DNA from: Teredinibacter franksiae
GTDB lineage: Bacteria; Pseudomonadota; Gammaproteobacteria; Pseudomonadales; Cellvibrionaceae
DNA: 64,000 nt
NCBI RefSeq assembly: GCF_014218805.1
Contig: NZ_JACJUV010000001.1
Location: 496,001-560,000, forward strand
Direction of reading: 5' to 3'
Shown: positions 18,583 to 27,660 of the stretch, piece by piece
How the letters are laid out: each line of letters begins with the position of its first letter
Position numbering within the stretch: position 1 is the first letter of the stretch
Position numbers and translations under genes: made by a program
The notes under the pieces: model-generated
The model's database searches: none
Told to the model about the DNA's origin: nothing
What the model saw: only the letters and a program-made list of their open reading frames with translations

Positions 18583-20094
18583 GTGACCGCACCATCTCTA
18601 CCATTATCAAGCTCAGCGCCACCCAGCGCCATCGACCTCGAGGAACTGTGCAGCTCCAGCCCGCATATCGTTTCTCTACAAGCGTTTCTCGCCGAAAACA
18701 ATGCGGTTAAAGGCTTGAGCTACTTCCTAAACGAATACTGCTCCAACCCCATAACCAGCACAGAAGATATATGGCACAGCATAGACCAGGCCATTGCCCA
18801 TATTGACGAGCAATTAAATAGTCAACTTAACGCCATCATCCATCATTCGAATTTTAAAAAGTTGGAAGCCTCTTGGCGGGGCTTGTGGTATTTAGTTATT
18901 CAGGCCGAAGGGATTCGCAACCTCAAAATTAAAACGCTAGATGCAAAATGGTCGGAAGTCAGTAAGGATATTGAGCGCACGCTCGATTTTGACCAAAGCC
19001 AGCTGTATAACAAAATTTACAGCGAAGAATACGGCACTCCCGGTGGCGAACCTTACGGTGTCATTATCGGTGACTATGAAATTACGCATAAAACCACAGC
19101 CAAATCCCCACATGATGACATTGCCACACTGAGCGGCCTCGCCGATATCGGCTCAGCAGCTTTTACGCCCTTCGTTCTCAGTGCAACCCCTGAATTACTG
19201 GGAGCAGACACCTTTTCGGAGCTTGGTCAGGGCACCCCATTAGCCGATATCTATGCACAGCAGGAGTATATTCGCTGGCGTAGCCTGCGCGAAAAACAAG
19301 AGGCCCGTTTTATTGGCCTAACCCTACCCAAAATTTTAATGCGCACACCCTATCAAAAAACGCACGGCAGTTATAAAGGGCTCACATTTCGTGAAAACAT
19401 AACCGGCGATACTCAGGAGTCCTACCTATGGGGCAATGCCGCTTATGCCTTCGGCGGTATTTTAATTCGTGAGTTCGCAAGCGTTGGCTGGTTTGGGCAT
19501 ATTCGCGGCGTTCCACGCGATCTTCTTGGTGGTGGCTTGGTAACCAATTTGCCTCTAGATGAATTTACCACCGATGGTGACGGCATTGCCTACAAGCCAG
19601 TAACCGATATTCTAATCACCGATTCGCTAGAACGAGAAGTAAGCGAATTGGGTATGGTTCCATTGTGCAGTTGCTACAACACACCCTTTACAGCGTTTTA
19701 TAGCAACCAATCTGTGCAAGTACAACCTAAAAACAAACGCAGTCAGCAGGCGATTAACTTTAAATTATCTACCATGCTGCAACACGTATTATGTGCCTCG
19801 CGGGTAGCACACTACATCAAAGTCATGATCCGCGATAAAGTAGGCTCATTTATGTCGGCCGAAGAATGCCAAACTTTTTTGCGCAGCTGGCTGATAAAAT
19901 ACACCACCGGCCGACACGACCTAGAGTGGGAGCAGCAAGCACGTTATCCGTTGCGCGAAGCCGATGTAAACGTACGGGAACACCCGGAAAAACCCGGAAA
20001 GTATCTGTGTGTTATACATCTGGTGCCCCACTACCAAGTAGACCAAATGGTTTCTGAGCTCGAGTTAGTAACCGAATTAGTGCAATCGAGTTAA
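18583..20094 (+). CDS. TssC paralogue, second sheath large subunit
   Basis: A 503-residue protein homologous to the first TssC along its whole length. It shares the FDQSQLYNKIYSEEYGTPGGEPYG-type block, the VAHYIKVMIRDKVGSFM block and the C-terminal ADVNVREHPEKPG segment, but is clearly diverged. It starts at a GTG (18583) with AGGA about ten bases upstream. Tandem tssC genes are known, for example tssC40/tssC41 of Agrobacterium, and may give heteromeric sheaths or a modified end ring. There is no second tssB in the window. It lies directly after an intergenic hairpin, so it is probably made at lower level than TssC. Confidence 0.92.
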   Translation: MTAPSLPLSSSAPPSAIDLEELCSSSPHIVSLQAFLAENNAVKGLSYFLNEYCSNPITSTEDIWHSIDQAIAHIDEQLNSQLNAIIHHSNFKKLEASWRGLWYLVIQAEGIRNLKIKTLDAKWSEVSKDIERTLDFDQSQLYNKIYSEEYGTPGGEPYGVIIGDYEITHKTTAKSPHDDIATLSGLADIGSAAFTPFVLSATPELLGADTFSELGQGTPLADIYAQQEYIRWRSLREKQEARFIGLTLPKILMRTPYQKTHGSYKGLTFRENITGDTQESYLWGNAAYAFGGILIREFASVGWFGHIRGVPRDLLGGGLVTNLPLDEFTTDGDGIAYKPVTDILITDSLEREVSELGMVPLCSCYNTPFTAFYSNQSVQVQPKNKRSQQAINFKLSTMLQHVLCASRVAHYIKVMIRDKVGSFMSAEECQTFLRSWLIKYTTGRHDLEWEQQARYPLREADVNVREHPEKPGKYLCVIHLVPHYQVDQMVSELELVTELVQSS

Positions 20095-20108
20095 GTGAGG
20101 ACTACCCG

Positions 20109-20606
20109 TTGGCCAGAATAGATAAAAATAAAAATTTGCGTCCGTCAATTCTCGATAGGCTAATTGACAGCGATCCAAGAAGCACTCAGGAAGTTGAACC
20201 CAGCAAACACCAACAGCTAAGGGATCTACGTAAGAGTGTAAAGCGCGATCTGGAAAGCCTGCTCAACACTCGCTATCGCATTATTTCGCCACCAGAAGAA
20301 CTGACACAATTGGAAAGCTCCATTTTGAATTACGGATTAGCCGACCTAGCCACAGTCAACATCACCGACTTGGCCAAACGCCGCGAATTTACGCGAAACC
20401 TAGAAGGCCTGCTAAAACGCTACGAGCCTCGTTTTAAAACAGTGAACGTGAATTACCAAGAAAACCCAGACAGCAGTGACCGCACCCTACGTTTTAGAAT
20501 AGATGCAACCATCTACGCCGACCCTTCACCGGAAGTGATTGTTTTCGACTCTGTACTCGAACCGGTTTCCCGCACAGTCAATATTGAGGAATCCAACCAT
20601 GTCTGA
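20109..20606 (+). CDS. tssE: T6SS baseplate protein TssE (gp25-like)
   Basis: A 165-residue gp25/lysozyme-like baseplate wedge protein, with the RPSILDRLID start and a C-terminal FRIDATIYADPSPE segment. It uses a TTG start at 20109 with a strong GAGGA ribosome-binding site seven bases upstream. TssE works with TssF and TssG to nucleate sheath assembly. Its stop overlaps the tssF ATG by 8 bp. Confidence 0.93.
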   Translation: MARIDKNKNLRPSILDRLIDSDPRSTQEVEPSKHQQLRDLRKSVKRDLESLLNTRYRIISPPEELTQLESSILNYGLADLATVNITDLAKRREFTRNLEGLLKRYEPRFKTVNVNYQENPDSSDRTLRFRIDATIYADPSPEVIVFDSVLEPVSRTVNIEESNHV

Positions 20607-22434
20607 TGAATTGCTGCCCTATTATGAAAAAGAACTAGCGTTTATTCGCCAGATGGGCTCGGAGTTTTCTCGCGAAAACCCAAAAATAGCGGGTCGCTTG
20701 GGGATCAATAACGACACCATTGAAGACCCACATGTCTCCAGACTTGTCGAAAGCTTCGCTTATCTAAACGCGCGCATACAGCATAAGCTAGATGACGATT
20801 TCCCAGAGCTTACCGACGCCCTGCTAAACGTCGTTTTCCCACATTACCTTCGCCCTATTCCATCACTTACCATGGTGGAATTTACAGCCGATCAAGAACA
20901 GCTCGAGAGCAAATACACTGTAGAAAAAGACACCGAAATTGAAACAGAGTATTTTCAGGGTGAAAATTGCCGTTTTTCTACCTGCTACCCCGTTGAGCTA
21001 TACCCCATAGAAATCACCAAAGCGACGCTCATTGGCCGGCCGTTTCTAACGCCTGGCGCCGACAAAATGTCTAACTGTGCCAGTGTACTCAAATTGAGTA
21101 TTAAAACGTTTAACAGCGATATTGAAATTAAAGACATTGGCCTAGATAAGCTACGCCTTTACCTTAAAGGGCAACCTCAACATGTTCACCCGCTTTACCA
21201 AATGTTGCTTAGGGAAACACACCAAATTGTACTTACTGGGTCTGAAGACGATTTACAGCCCACCTACCTCGACAGTACGGCACTACAGCCGGTAGGCTTT
21301 ACCGAGAACGAAGGTTTACTTTCCTATCCAGAAAATTCATTTCTAGGCTACCGTCTCTTAACCGAGTATTTTGCTTTCCCCGATAAATTTATGTTTATCG
21401 ACATATGCAATCTATCTAAACACCTTCCAGAGAACGCCAGTGATCAACTGGACATTTACATTTATCTCAAAGACAGTAATATCGAGCTGGAACACAATAT
21501 TAGTGAAAAAACATTTGTGCTGGGCGCAACGCCCGCAGTAAATATTTTTAGCTTAAAATGCGACCCGATTAAACTTGACCACACCCAGACGGAATACCAT
21601 TTACTACCCGATTCGCGCAGGCCAAAAGGCTTTGAAGTTCAGTCTGTTGAAAAAGTTGTTGCCTCCACATCCAGTGGCGACAAAACAGACTATTTACCTT
21701 TTTACGGTATTAGGCATGAACATAAAGACCCTGCAGACCATGCCTACTGGTTCGCTACCCGCCGACCGGCAAAATCGGGCTTTGGCGAGCGCGACGAAGG
21801 TACCGATGTATACCTCAATTTAGTGGACCTAGAGTTTAACCCCAATATTCCACACGATCGCACACTGTCAATTGAAGCCGTTTGCAGTAACAGAGACCTG
21901 CCAACCAAACTACCTTTTGGTGTAGACCAACCCAAATTGCAGTGCAGCAACAGCGCGCCACCCTGCTCCAAGATTCGATGCCTTACAAAACCTACACCAG
22001 TTATTCGTCCACCGTTAAAAAATCATGCTCGATGGCGATTACTATCGCACCTGAATTTAAACCACCTGTCATTAACCGGTGGTGGCAAAGCAGCAGACGC
22101 CTTAAAAGAAATATTACGACTTTACGATTTTACTGAAACATCAGTTTCTCGCGCACTCATCGATTCCATTTTGGCCGTTGATGCCCATGCCATTAGTGCG
22201 CCACTACCCATTAATGGCCACACCACTATGTGTCGTGGTGTGGAGATAGATATACTACTCGATAACGCCCTACTGACTGGCAGTAGTAGCTTTTTATACG
22301 CCAGCGTACTGGAACACTTTTTTGCCGTTTATTGCTCAGTAAATTCATTTACTCGGGTACTCGTTAAACTTAAAAACAAAGATGATTATTTAAAAAAATG
22401 TCCACCAAGAGCCGGCGAAAAAGTTTTTCTGTAA
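20599..22434 (+). CDS. tssF: T6SS baseplate protein TssF
   Basis: A 611-residue protein starting at the ATG at 20599, which is preceded by GAGGA eight bases upstream. It opens with the family signature LLPYYEKELAFIRQMGSEFS, followed by the PKIAGRLG block. TssF forms the baseplate wedge with TssG and TssE. It overlaps tssE by 8 bp and tssG by 37 bp, indicating tight translational coupling. The frame extends upstream inside tssE without a better start. Confidence 0.96.
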   Translation: MSDELLPYYEKELAFIRQMGSEFSRENPKIAGRLGINNDTIEDPHVSRLVESFAYLNARIQHKLDDDFPELTDALLNVVFPHYLRPIPSLTMVEFTADQEQLESKYTVEKDTEIETEYFQGENCRFSTCYPVELYPIEITKATLIGRPFLTPGADKMSNCASVLKLSIKTFNSDIEIKDIGLDKLRLYLKGQPQHVHPLYQMLLRETHQIVLTGSEDDLQPTYLDSTALQPVGFTENEGLLSYPENSFLGYRLLTEYFAFPDKFMFIDICNLSKHLPENASDQLDIYIYLKDSNIELEHNISEKTFVLGATPAVNIFSLKCDPIKLDHTQTEYHLLPDSRRPKGFEVQSVEKVVASTSSGDKTDYLPFYGIRHEHKDPADHAYWFATRRPAKSGFGERDEGTDVYLNLVDLEFNPNIPHDRTLSIEAVCSNRDLPTKLPFGVDQPKLQCSNSAPPCSKIRCLTKPTPVIRPPLKNHARWRLLSHLNLNHLSLTGGGKAADALKEILRLYDFTETSVSRALIDSILAVDAHAISAPLPINGHTTMCRGVEIDILLDNALLTGSSSFLYASVLEHFFAVYCSVNSFTRVLVKLKNKDDYLKKCPPRAGEKVFL

Positions 22435-23516
22435 TTGACCGGCTCATTCGTGAGCCAGGACAATTCTGTTTTACTCAAGCGGTGAGGCTGCTAGAGCGGG
22501 CGTCTACTTATCGCAACTTTGGCGCTGGCGAAAATCGCAATACACGCACTATTGGCAGATTCGCCCCAGCAGAAAGGGAATCGATAAGGTTCGAAAGCAA
22601 TTCGTCACTGTCTTTTCCTGAGTCAGATATTCAACTCATTAAAGATGAGCCTCAAGCATACAAACCGAGTACCTGGCGTGTACTGGTGAATTTTATCGGC
22701 CTAAATGGAGCCATGGGTATTCTGCCCTTCCACTACAGTGAACTTGCGATACAACGATTACGAAAAAAAGATGCCAGTTTTGTCCGCTTTCTAAACCTTT
22801 TCAATCACCGCATCACATCTTTGTTTTATCAGGCTTCGATTAAGTATCGATTACCACTGCAATATGAAACCCAGCGGCTAGAAAGAGACAAAAGACAATC
22901 ACTTAACGTTCAATCTGATAATCACACCCTCGCGATTTTATCGTTACTGGGGTTGAGTAGCGGACATTTAACCAACCGCCAATCACTACACGACGAATCG
23001 CTGATTTTTTACAGCGGTTTACTCTGTCAGCGGGTGAAGACGGCAAAAGGGTTAAAACAGATTCTACAGCACTACTTTCAAGTCCCCATTCAAGTAAATG
23101 AGTTTGTTGGCCAGTGGCAACCGCTCATCGACGATGTTCGAACACGGCTTCCCGGGCCTGGGCTTCCTCTTGGGCAAAACTCACGCTTAGGTCAAACCAG
23201 TATGCTGGGAAGCCAGGGTTGGTTCGCACAGGGAAAATTACAAATTATTGTTGGCCCTCTCAGCCAGCAAGCACACCGCCAATTTGCGCCGGGTAGTCGC
23301 AGCTGTAACGCGCTCAATGAATTAAGCCGCTTTTATTTGGGCATGGAATACGACTTCGAATTTGTAATTAAAGTAAATCGCTCAAACCTGCAAGACAAGG
23401 TTGTACTTAACCCCAAGGCGCCCCCCATTATGGGGTGGAGCACCTGGCTTTCAGATTCTCGCCCAGAAAGTAGCGAGACCGCCGTTCTGGATATAAAAAT
23501 ATCGTCCAGCTGTTAA
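22398..23516 (+). CDS. tssG: T6SS baseplate protein TssG
   Basis: A 372-residue protein with the TssG N-terminal pattern (IREPGQFCFTQAVRLLER), the GLNGAMGILPFHYSEL block and the FLNLFNHRITSLFYQA block, all characteristic of the family. It is a baseplate wedge subunit with TssF. The ATG at 22398 lies within the end of tssF. The length is normal. Confidence 0.96.
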   Translation: MSTKSRRKSFSVIDRLIREPGQFCFTQAVRLLERASTYRNFGAGENRNTRTIGRFAPAERESIRFESNSSLSFPESDIQLIKDEPQAYKPSTWRVLVNFIGLNGAMGILPFHYSELAIQRLRKKDASFVRFLNLFNHRITSLFYQASIKYRLPLQYETQRLERDKRQSLNVQSDNHTLAILSLLGLSSGHLTNRQSLHDESLIFYSGLLCQRVKTAKGLKQILQHYFQVPIQVNEFVGQWQPLIDDVRTRLPGPGLPLGQNSRLGQTSMLGSQGWFAQGKLQIIVGPLSQQAHRQFAPGSRSCNALNELSRFYLGMEYDFEFVIKVNRSNLQDKVVLNPKAPPIMGWSTWLSDSRPESSETAVLDIKISSSC

Positions 23517-23541
23517 ATAAGAGACTATTAAGGACCGCAAA

Positions 23542-26241
23542 ATGATCAACATCGATTTAAAATCACTGGTGGGCAAACTCAACGATCAAGCACGGAATGC
23601 ACTAGAAGGCGCCGCAGGCCTTTGCATGGCGCGCACACACTACAATGTGGAAGTTGAGCACTGGCTACTAAAACTGTTGGAAATACCCAATAACGATTTT
23701 AACGCGCTGCTGGAAAAATTCGAAGTAGATCGCGGCAAGCTCAACCAACAGTTAAATCAGGAGCTGGATAAAATTAAATCCGGCAACTCCCGCAGAGCTG
23801 CACTCTCCCCCACCATTGTTGACCTCGCTAAAAGCGCCTGGATACTCGCCTCTGTTGAATACGGGCACCCCGTTGCAACATCCGGTCACATATTGGCTGC
23901 ACTTTTACTGGATGAAAATTTACGGCGCGGTGGTGCTGCATCGTCCAGTGAACTCGAAAAAATTGCACCCGAATCAATGCGTGAGCTTGTTCGCTCAGTT
24001 GTTGGCAGTACGCAGGAATCTGAAAATTTGTATGCTTCGGGCGATACCACTGCGCCCACTACCGCCAGCGGCGAACCCATTGGCCCAAGCAAATCCCCCG
24101 CATTAGACAAGTTTACGGTAAACCTCACAGCAGCCGCAAAAAAAGGCAAGATCGACCCGGTGCTGGGTCGCGACGAAGAAATACGTCAGATTATCGACAT
24201 CCTTATCCGTCGGCGCCAAAACAACCCCATTCTCACCGGTGAAGCCGGTGTAGGTAAAACCGCCGTTGTGGAAGGTTTTGCACTACGTATCGCTTCCGGT
24301 GACGTGCCAAAGCCTTTGAGAAATGTCACCATACGAAGTTTGGATCTCGGCCTTCTTCAGGCTGGCGCTAGTGTTAAGGGTGAATTCGAAAACCGTCTTA
24401 AATCGGTTATTTCCGAAGTTAAAGCCTCGCCAGAACCCATTATCATGTTTATCGATGAAGCCCACACGCTTATCGGTGCTGGAGGCAAAGAAGGCCAAGG
24501 CGATGCAGCCAACCTGTTAAAACCTGCACTCGCTCGCGGCGAGCTACGCACCATTGCTGCCACTACTTGGGCCGAATACAAAAAATACTTCGAGCGAGAC
24601 CCAGCCCTCACCCGACGCTTCCAAGTGGTTAAAATAGAAGAACCCAGTGAAGATAAAGCCATAAGCATGATGCGTGCAATTTCTGAAATGCTGCAAACCC
24701 ACCACCGTGTTCGTATTATGGATGAAGCAATAGTCGATTCGGTAAAACTGTCTAGCCGATACATTACCGCGCGACAACTACCGGACAAATCGGTGAGCCT
24801 ACTCGATACCGCCTGCGCCCGTGTCTCACTTAGCCAGAGCGCCACCCCTGCCGCCGTAGAAGACACGCGCAGACGCATTACCCTAAACGACACCAATATT
24901 ATTTCCCTTCAGCGCGAAAATGCCACTTTGGGTAATTGTGACGAAAGAATCGCTGAACTGGAAAACGAAAAGCAGGAATTAGTTGTTCTCTTGGAAAAAC
25001 AAGAAAAACAATGGCAAGCCGAAAGCGAGATGGTAGAGAAAATTCACGCTTTGCAAGAAAAAATTGAAGCGGACTTCCATCGCAACCTCGACAATAACGG
25101 TAAAGATACAGATACAGAAGAGAAGAACACACCGCTTACCGACGAAGAGAAATCTGAAATCAAAGCCCAACTTAAAGGACTGATGGCAGAGCTTGATGGG
25201 CTTCAAGAAGAATCGCCCATGATTCAGGTAAATGTCGACAGCCAGGCAATAGCCGAGGTCGTCGCCAACTGGACAGGTATTCCCGTCGGCAAAATGGTTT
25301 CCAACGAAATTCAGCAAGTACTGAAGTTAACAGACATGCTTGGCGAGCGTGTCATTGGCCAAGATCACGCACTTGAAGGTATCGCGCAGTCTATCCGCAC
25401 GTCACGCGCCGGTTTAACAGACCCCCGCAAACCGATCGGTGTCTTTTTTATGGTTGGCCCAAGCGGTGTGGGTAAAACTGAAACGGCACTGGCACTTTCA
25501 GACCTTCTATACGGTGGGGAGCACAACCTCACAACTATAAACATGTCCGAATTTAAGGAAGAGCATAAGGTATCCATGCTGCTGGGTTCTCCTCCCGGTT
25601 ATGTTGGTTATGGTGAAGGTGGTGTACTCACTGAAGCCGTTCGTCGTAACCCATACAGTGTTGTTCTTTTAGATGAAATGGAAAAAGCCCACCCAGGCGT
25701 GCAGGACGTGTTCTACAACCTGTTTGACAAAGGCACGATTAAAGACGGCGAAGGCCGGGATATCGATTTCCGAAATACAGTGATTATCATGACCTCCAAC
25801 GCTGGCGAAGAGCATATTCGTGCAATGGTCGCCTCCTGTGAGGAAAAACCAGAACCCGATGTGTTACTAGACAATTTCAGACCACAATTGCTGAATTACT
25901 TTAAACCGGCGTTTTTAGGTCGAACCAGTATTATTCCTTTTTATCCGCTGGATGACGAAATTCTGATGAAAATTTCTGAAATCAATATGCGCAAGATAGC
26001 CAAGCGATTAGGCGAACAGTACGGAGCCAGCTTCTCCTACGACGAAGATGTGCTTCTCCATATTGTTGGACGCTGCCAAGATACAGACACTGGCGCGCGC
26101 AATATCGAAAACATTATTTCACGCTCTATGTTGCCTGCATTGGCATCTTTGTGCCTTTCACGACTGGCAGAAGACCTGCCTATTGAAAAAGTGCATATAG
26201 CGGCAAGTGAAGAAGGCGAGTTCACCTACGAGATCGCATAA
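23542..26241 (+). CDS. tssH: T6SS AAA+ ATPase TssH (ClpV)
   Basis: An 899-residue ClpB/ClpV-class unfoldase. The N-terminal ClpN domain is residues 1-160, the first AAA+ module has Walker A GEAGVGKT at 233-240, a middle coiled-coil domain spans about 430-545, and the second AAA+ module has Walker A GPSGVGKT at 639-646. ClpV disassembles contracted TssB/TssC sheaths for reuse. AAGGA precedes the ATG. It is the last structural gene of the operon and is followed by a hairpin at 26253-26274. Confidence 0.97.
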   Translation: MINIDLKSLVGKLNDQARNALEGAAGLCMARTHYNVEVEHWLLKLLEIPNNDFNALLEKFEVDRGKLNQQLNQELDKIKSGNSRRAALSPTIVDLAKSAWILASVEYGHPVATSGHILAALLLDENLRRGGAASSSELEKIAPESMRELVRSVVGSTQESENLYASGDTTAPTTASGEPIGPSKSPALDKFTVNLTAAAKKGKIDPVLGRDEEIRQIIDILIRRRQNNPILTGEAGVGKTAVVEGFALRIASGDVPKPLRNVTIRSLDLGLLQAGASVKGEFENRLKSVISEVKASPEPIIMFIDEAHTLIGAGGKEGQGDAANLLKPALARGELRTIAATTWAEYKKYFERDPALTRRFQVVKIEEPSEDKAISMMRAISEMLQTHHRVRIMDEAIVDSVKLSSRYITARQLPDKSVSLLDTACARVSLSQSATPAAVEDTRRRITLNDTNIISLQRENATLGNCDERIAELENEKQELVVLLEKQEKQWQAESEMVEKIHALQEKIEADFHRNLDNNGKDTDTEEKNTPLTDEEKSEIKAQLKGLMAELDGLQEESPMIQVNVDSQAIAEVVANWTGIPVGKMVSNEIQQVLKLTDMLGERVIGQDHALEGIAQSIRTSRAGLTDPRKPIGVFFMVGPSGVGKTETALALSDLLYGGEHNLTTINMSEFKEEHKVSMLLGSPPGYVGYGEGGVLTEAVRRNPYSVVLLDEMEKAHPGVQDVFYNLFDKGTIKDGEGRDIDFRNTVIIMTSNAGEEHIRAMVASCEEKPEPDVLLDNFRPQLLNYFKPAFLGRTSIIPFYPLDDEILMKISEINMRKIAKRLGEQYGASFSYDEDVLLHIVGRCQDTDTGARNIENIISRSMLPALASLCLSRLAEDLPIEKVHIAASEEGEFTYEIA

Positions 26242-26252
26242 CACTTTACCTC

Positions 26253-26274
26253 GGGCGGCAATATAATGCCGCCC
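26253..26274 (+). terminator. Stem-loop after tssH
   Basis: A perfect 8-bp inverted repeat GGGCGGCA-ATATAA-TGCCGCCC begins 11 bp after the tssH stop. The downstream sequence TGTCGTTAGGCGCTTTT is only weakly T-rich, so termination may be partial. It separates the T6SS structural genes from the TPR genes that follow. Confidence 0.5.
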
Positions 26275-26319
26275 TGTCGTTAGGCGCTTTTACAGCCTTA
26301 ATAACGTATAAAGAACATT

Positions 26320-27645
26320 ATGAAATTACTCAGCTTTTGGTCAGCCATCGCCTTTTTTGTACTGGCAACGGCAACACAGGCTAATACCACTTCAACCTCC
26401 TCCTCGGCCCTAAATGCGGAGTATCAGCGTTTTGTGCTTGAGGACTATCTGTACAAAAAAAACAAACTCAAATCAGGCAATCTGGTTAAAAACACGTTTG
26501 ACGATATCTTCCACGCATTCACGTCTGCCCTGTCCACCGGAAACAATGCTGACGCCATAGCCACTATTGCGGCCAACCATAACAGGCTAATCACCAACAT
26601 TGATGACGAGAAGTTTATTACTCTTTTCAAGTATCTGCTTCAACAACAGGCCACATCTGTAGCCGAAATATTCTATAACGATGCGCGACAATACGCCGAC
26701 AGTTACACGCAAGCGAAACTCAACTATTTTTTGGCTATGCACCACTTTGATATGGGTGATTGGCAAAAAGCCCAAACATTTCTCACTCGCATCGAATCCA
26801 GAAATGCACTTGAGAACTCACAAAGCGATTATGCGACACTGATGTTCGGCATAACCCTGCAAAACCAAAAAAATCATAGGGCCGCCATCAAGCACTACCA
26901 GTCAATAGCTGAAACTTCGGCATACTATAACCATGCCCTATTGAACATCGCAGTAGCCTATATACGGCAGGGCTGGTGGACAGACGCAAAAATCAGTATA
27001 GAGAAGGCGCTAGGCAATAAACTTTCTCAACCCGCCGATGAATTTGAAAACCGCCTTTACCTAGTGCTTGGTTCCAATCAGTTACAACACGAATTTTACC
27101 GCAACGCGCGGGAAGCGTTTCGGAATGTGGAAATCGAAAGCCAGTACGCCGACCAAGCGCTACTTGGCATTGGTTTAAGCGCTTTGAATCAAGGCGATTA
27201 CGTAGGCGCAATCAATGCCTTTGGCATACTTAAAGCAAAAACAGATTACTCTTTACCGGTTATAGAGTCTCACCTTTTGTTTGCCTACACCCATGAACAA
27301 ATGGGTGAAAAATCGTTAGCTTCCGCCCACTACGAAGCCGCCATAGCTTTTTATAATCAGCTATTGCTAAAACTATCGGCCGGTAACACCGCCTTCTTTG
27401 AAGATAAATCCAATACAGCGATAACCCAAACCTATATTGCCAGAAGCAAACTTTTGGAATCCGTACAAAAAGACCCGAACACTTCAAAGCCACTAAGGAA
27501 AAACGCTAAAAAGCTAGCCATGCAATATAGTCAGAAAATCGCAATGGTCGACAGACTCCGGCAGCAAAAGGCCAATACCGTACTAACAAGCTATTTGAGC
27601 CAAGCGCAATTCGGCCAAGCCAAAATTTTTGACACCATTAACTAA
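26320..27645 (+). CDS. Exported TPR-repeat protein
   Basis: A 441-residue protein with a cleavable-type signal peptide (about residues 1-22, ending ATQA). The rest is helical, with repeated tetratricopeptide-like pairs such as the DWQKAQTFL, HRAAIKHYQSIAE, QGDYVGAINAF and GEKSLASAHYEAA segments. It is predicted to be periplasmic. Such proteins accompany Agl/Glt-type or Tol-like envelope complexes as scaffolds. It is the first of four plus-strand genes (to 31363), 15 bp before the next. The exact partner is unknown. Confidence 0.75.
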   Translation: MKLLSFWSAIAFFVLATATQANTTSTSSSALNAEYQRFVLEDYLYKKNKLKSGNLVKNTFDDIFHAFTSALSTGNNADAIATIAANHNRLITNIDDEKFITLFKYLLQQQATSVAEIFYNDARQYADSYTQAKLNYFLAMHHFDMGDWQKAQTFLTRIESRNALENSQSDYATLMFGITLQNQKNHRAAIKHYQSIAETSAYYNHALLNIAVAYIRQGWWTDAKISIEKALGNKLSQPADEFENRLYLVLGSNQLQHEFYRNAREAFRNVEIESQYADQALLGIGLSALNQGDYVGAINAFGILKAKTDYSLPVIESHLLFAYTHEQMGEKSLASAHYEAAIAFYNQLLLKLSAGNTAFFEDKSNTAITQTYIARSKLLESVQKDPNTSKPLRKNAKKLAMQYSQKIAMVDRLRQQKANTVLTSYLSQAQFGQAKIFDTIN

Positions 27646-27660
27646 ATTCAGTTTAACCTT

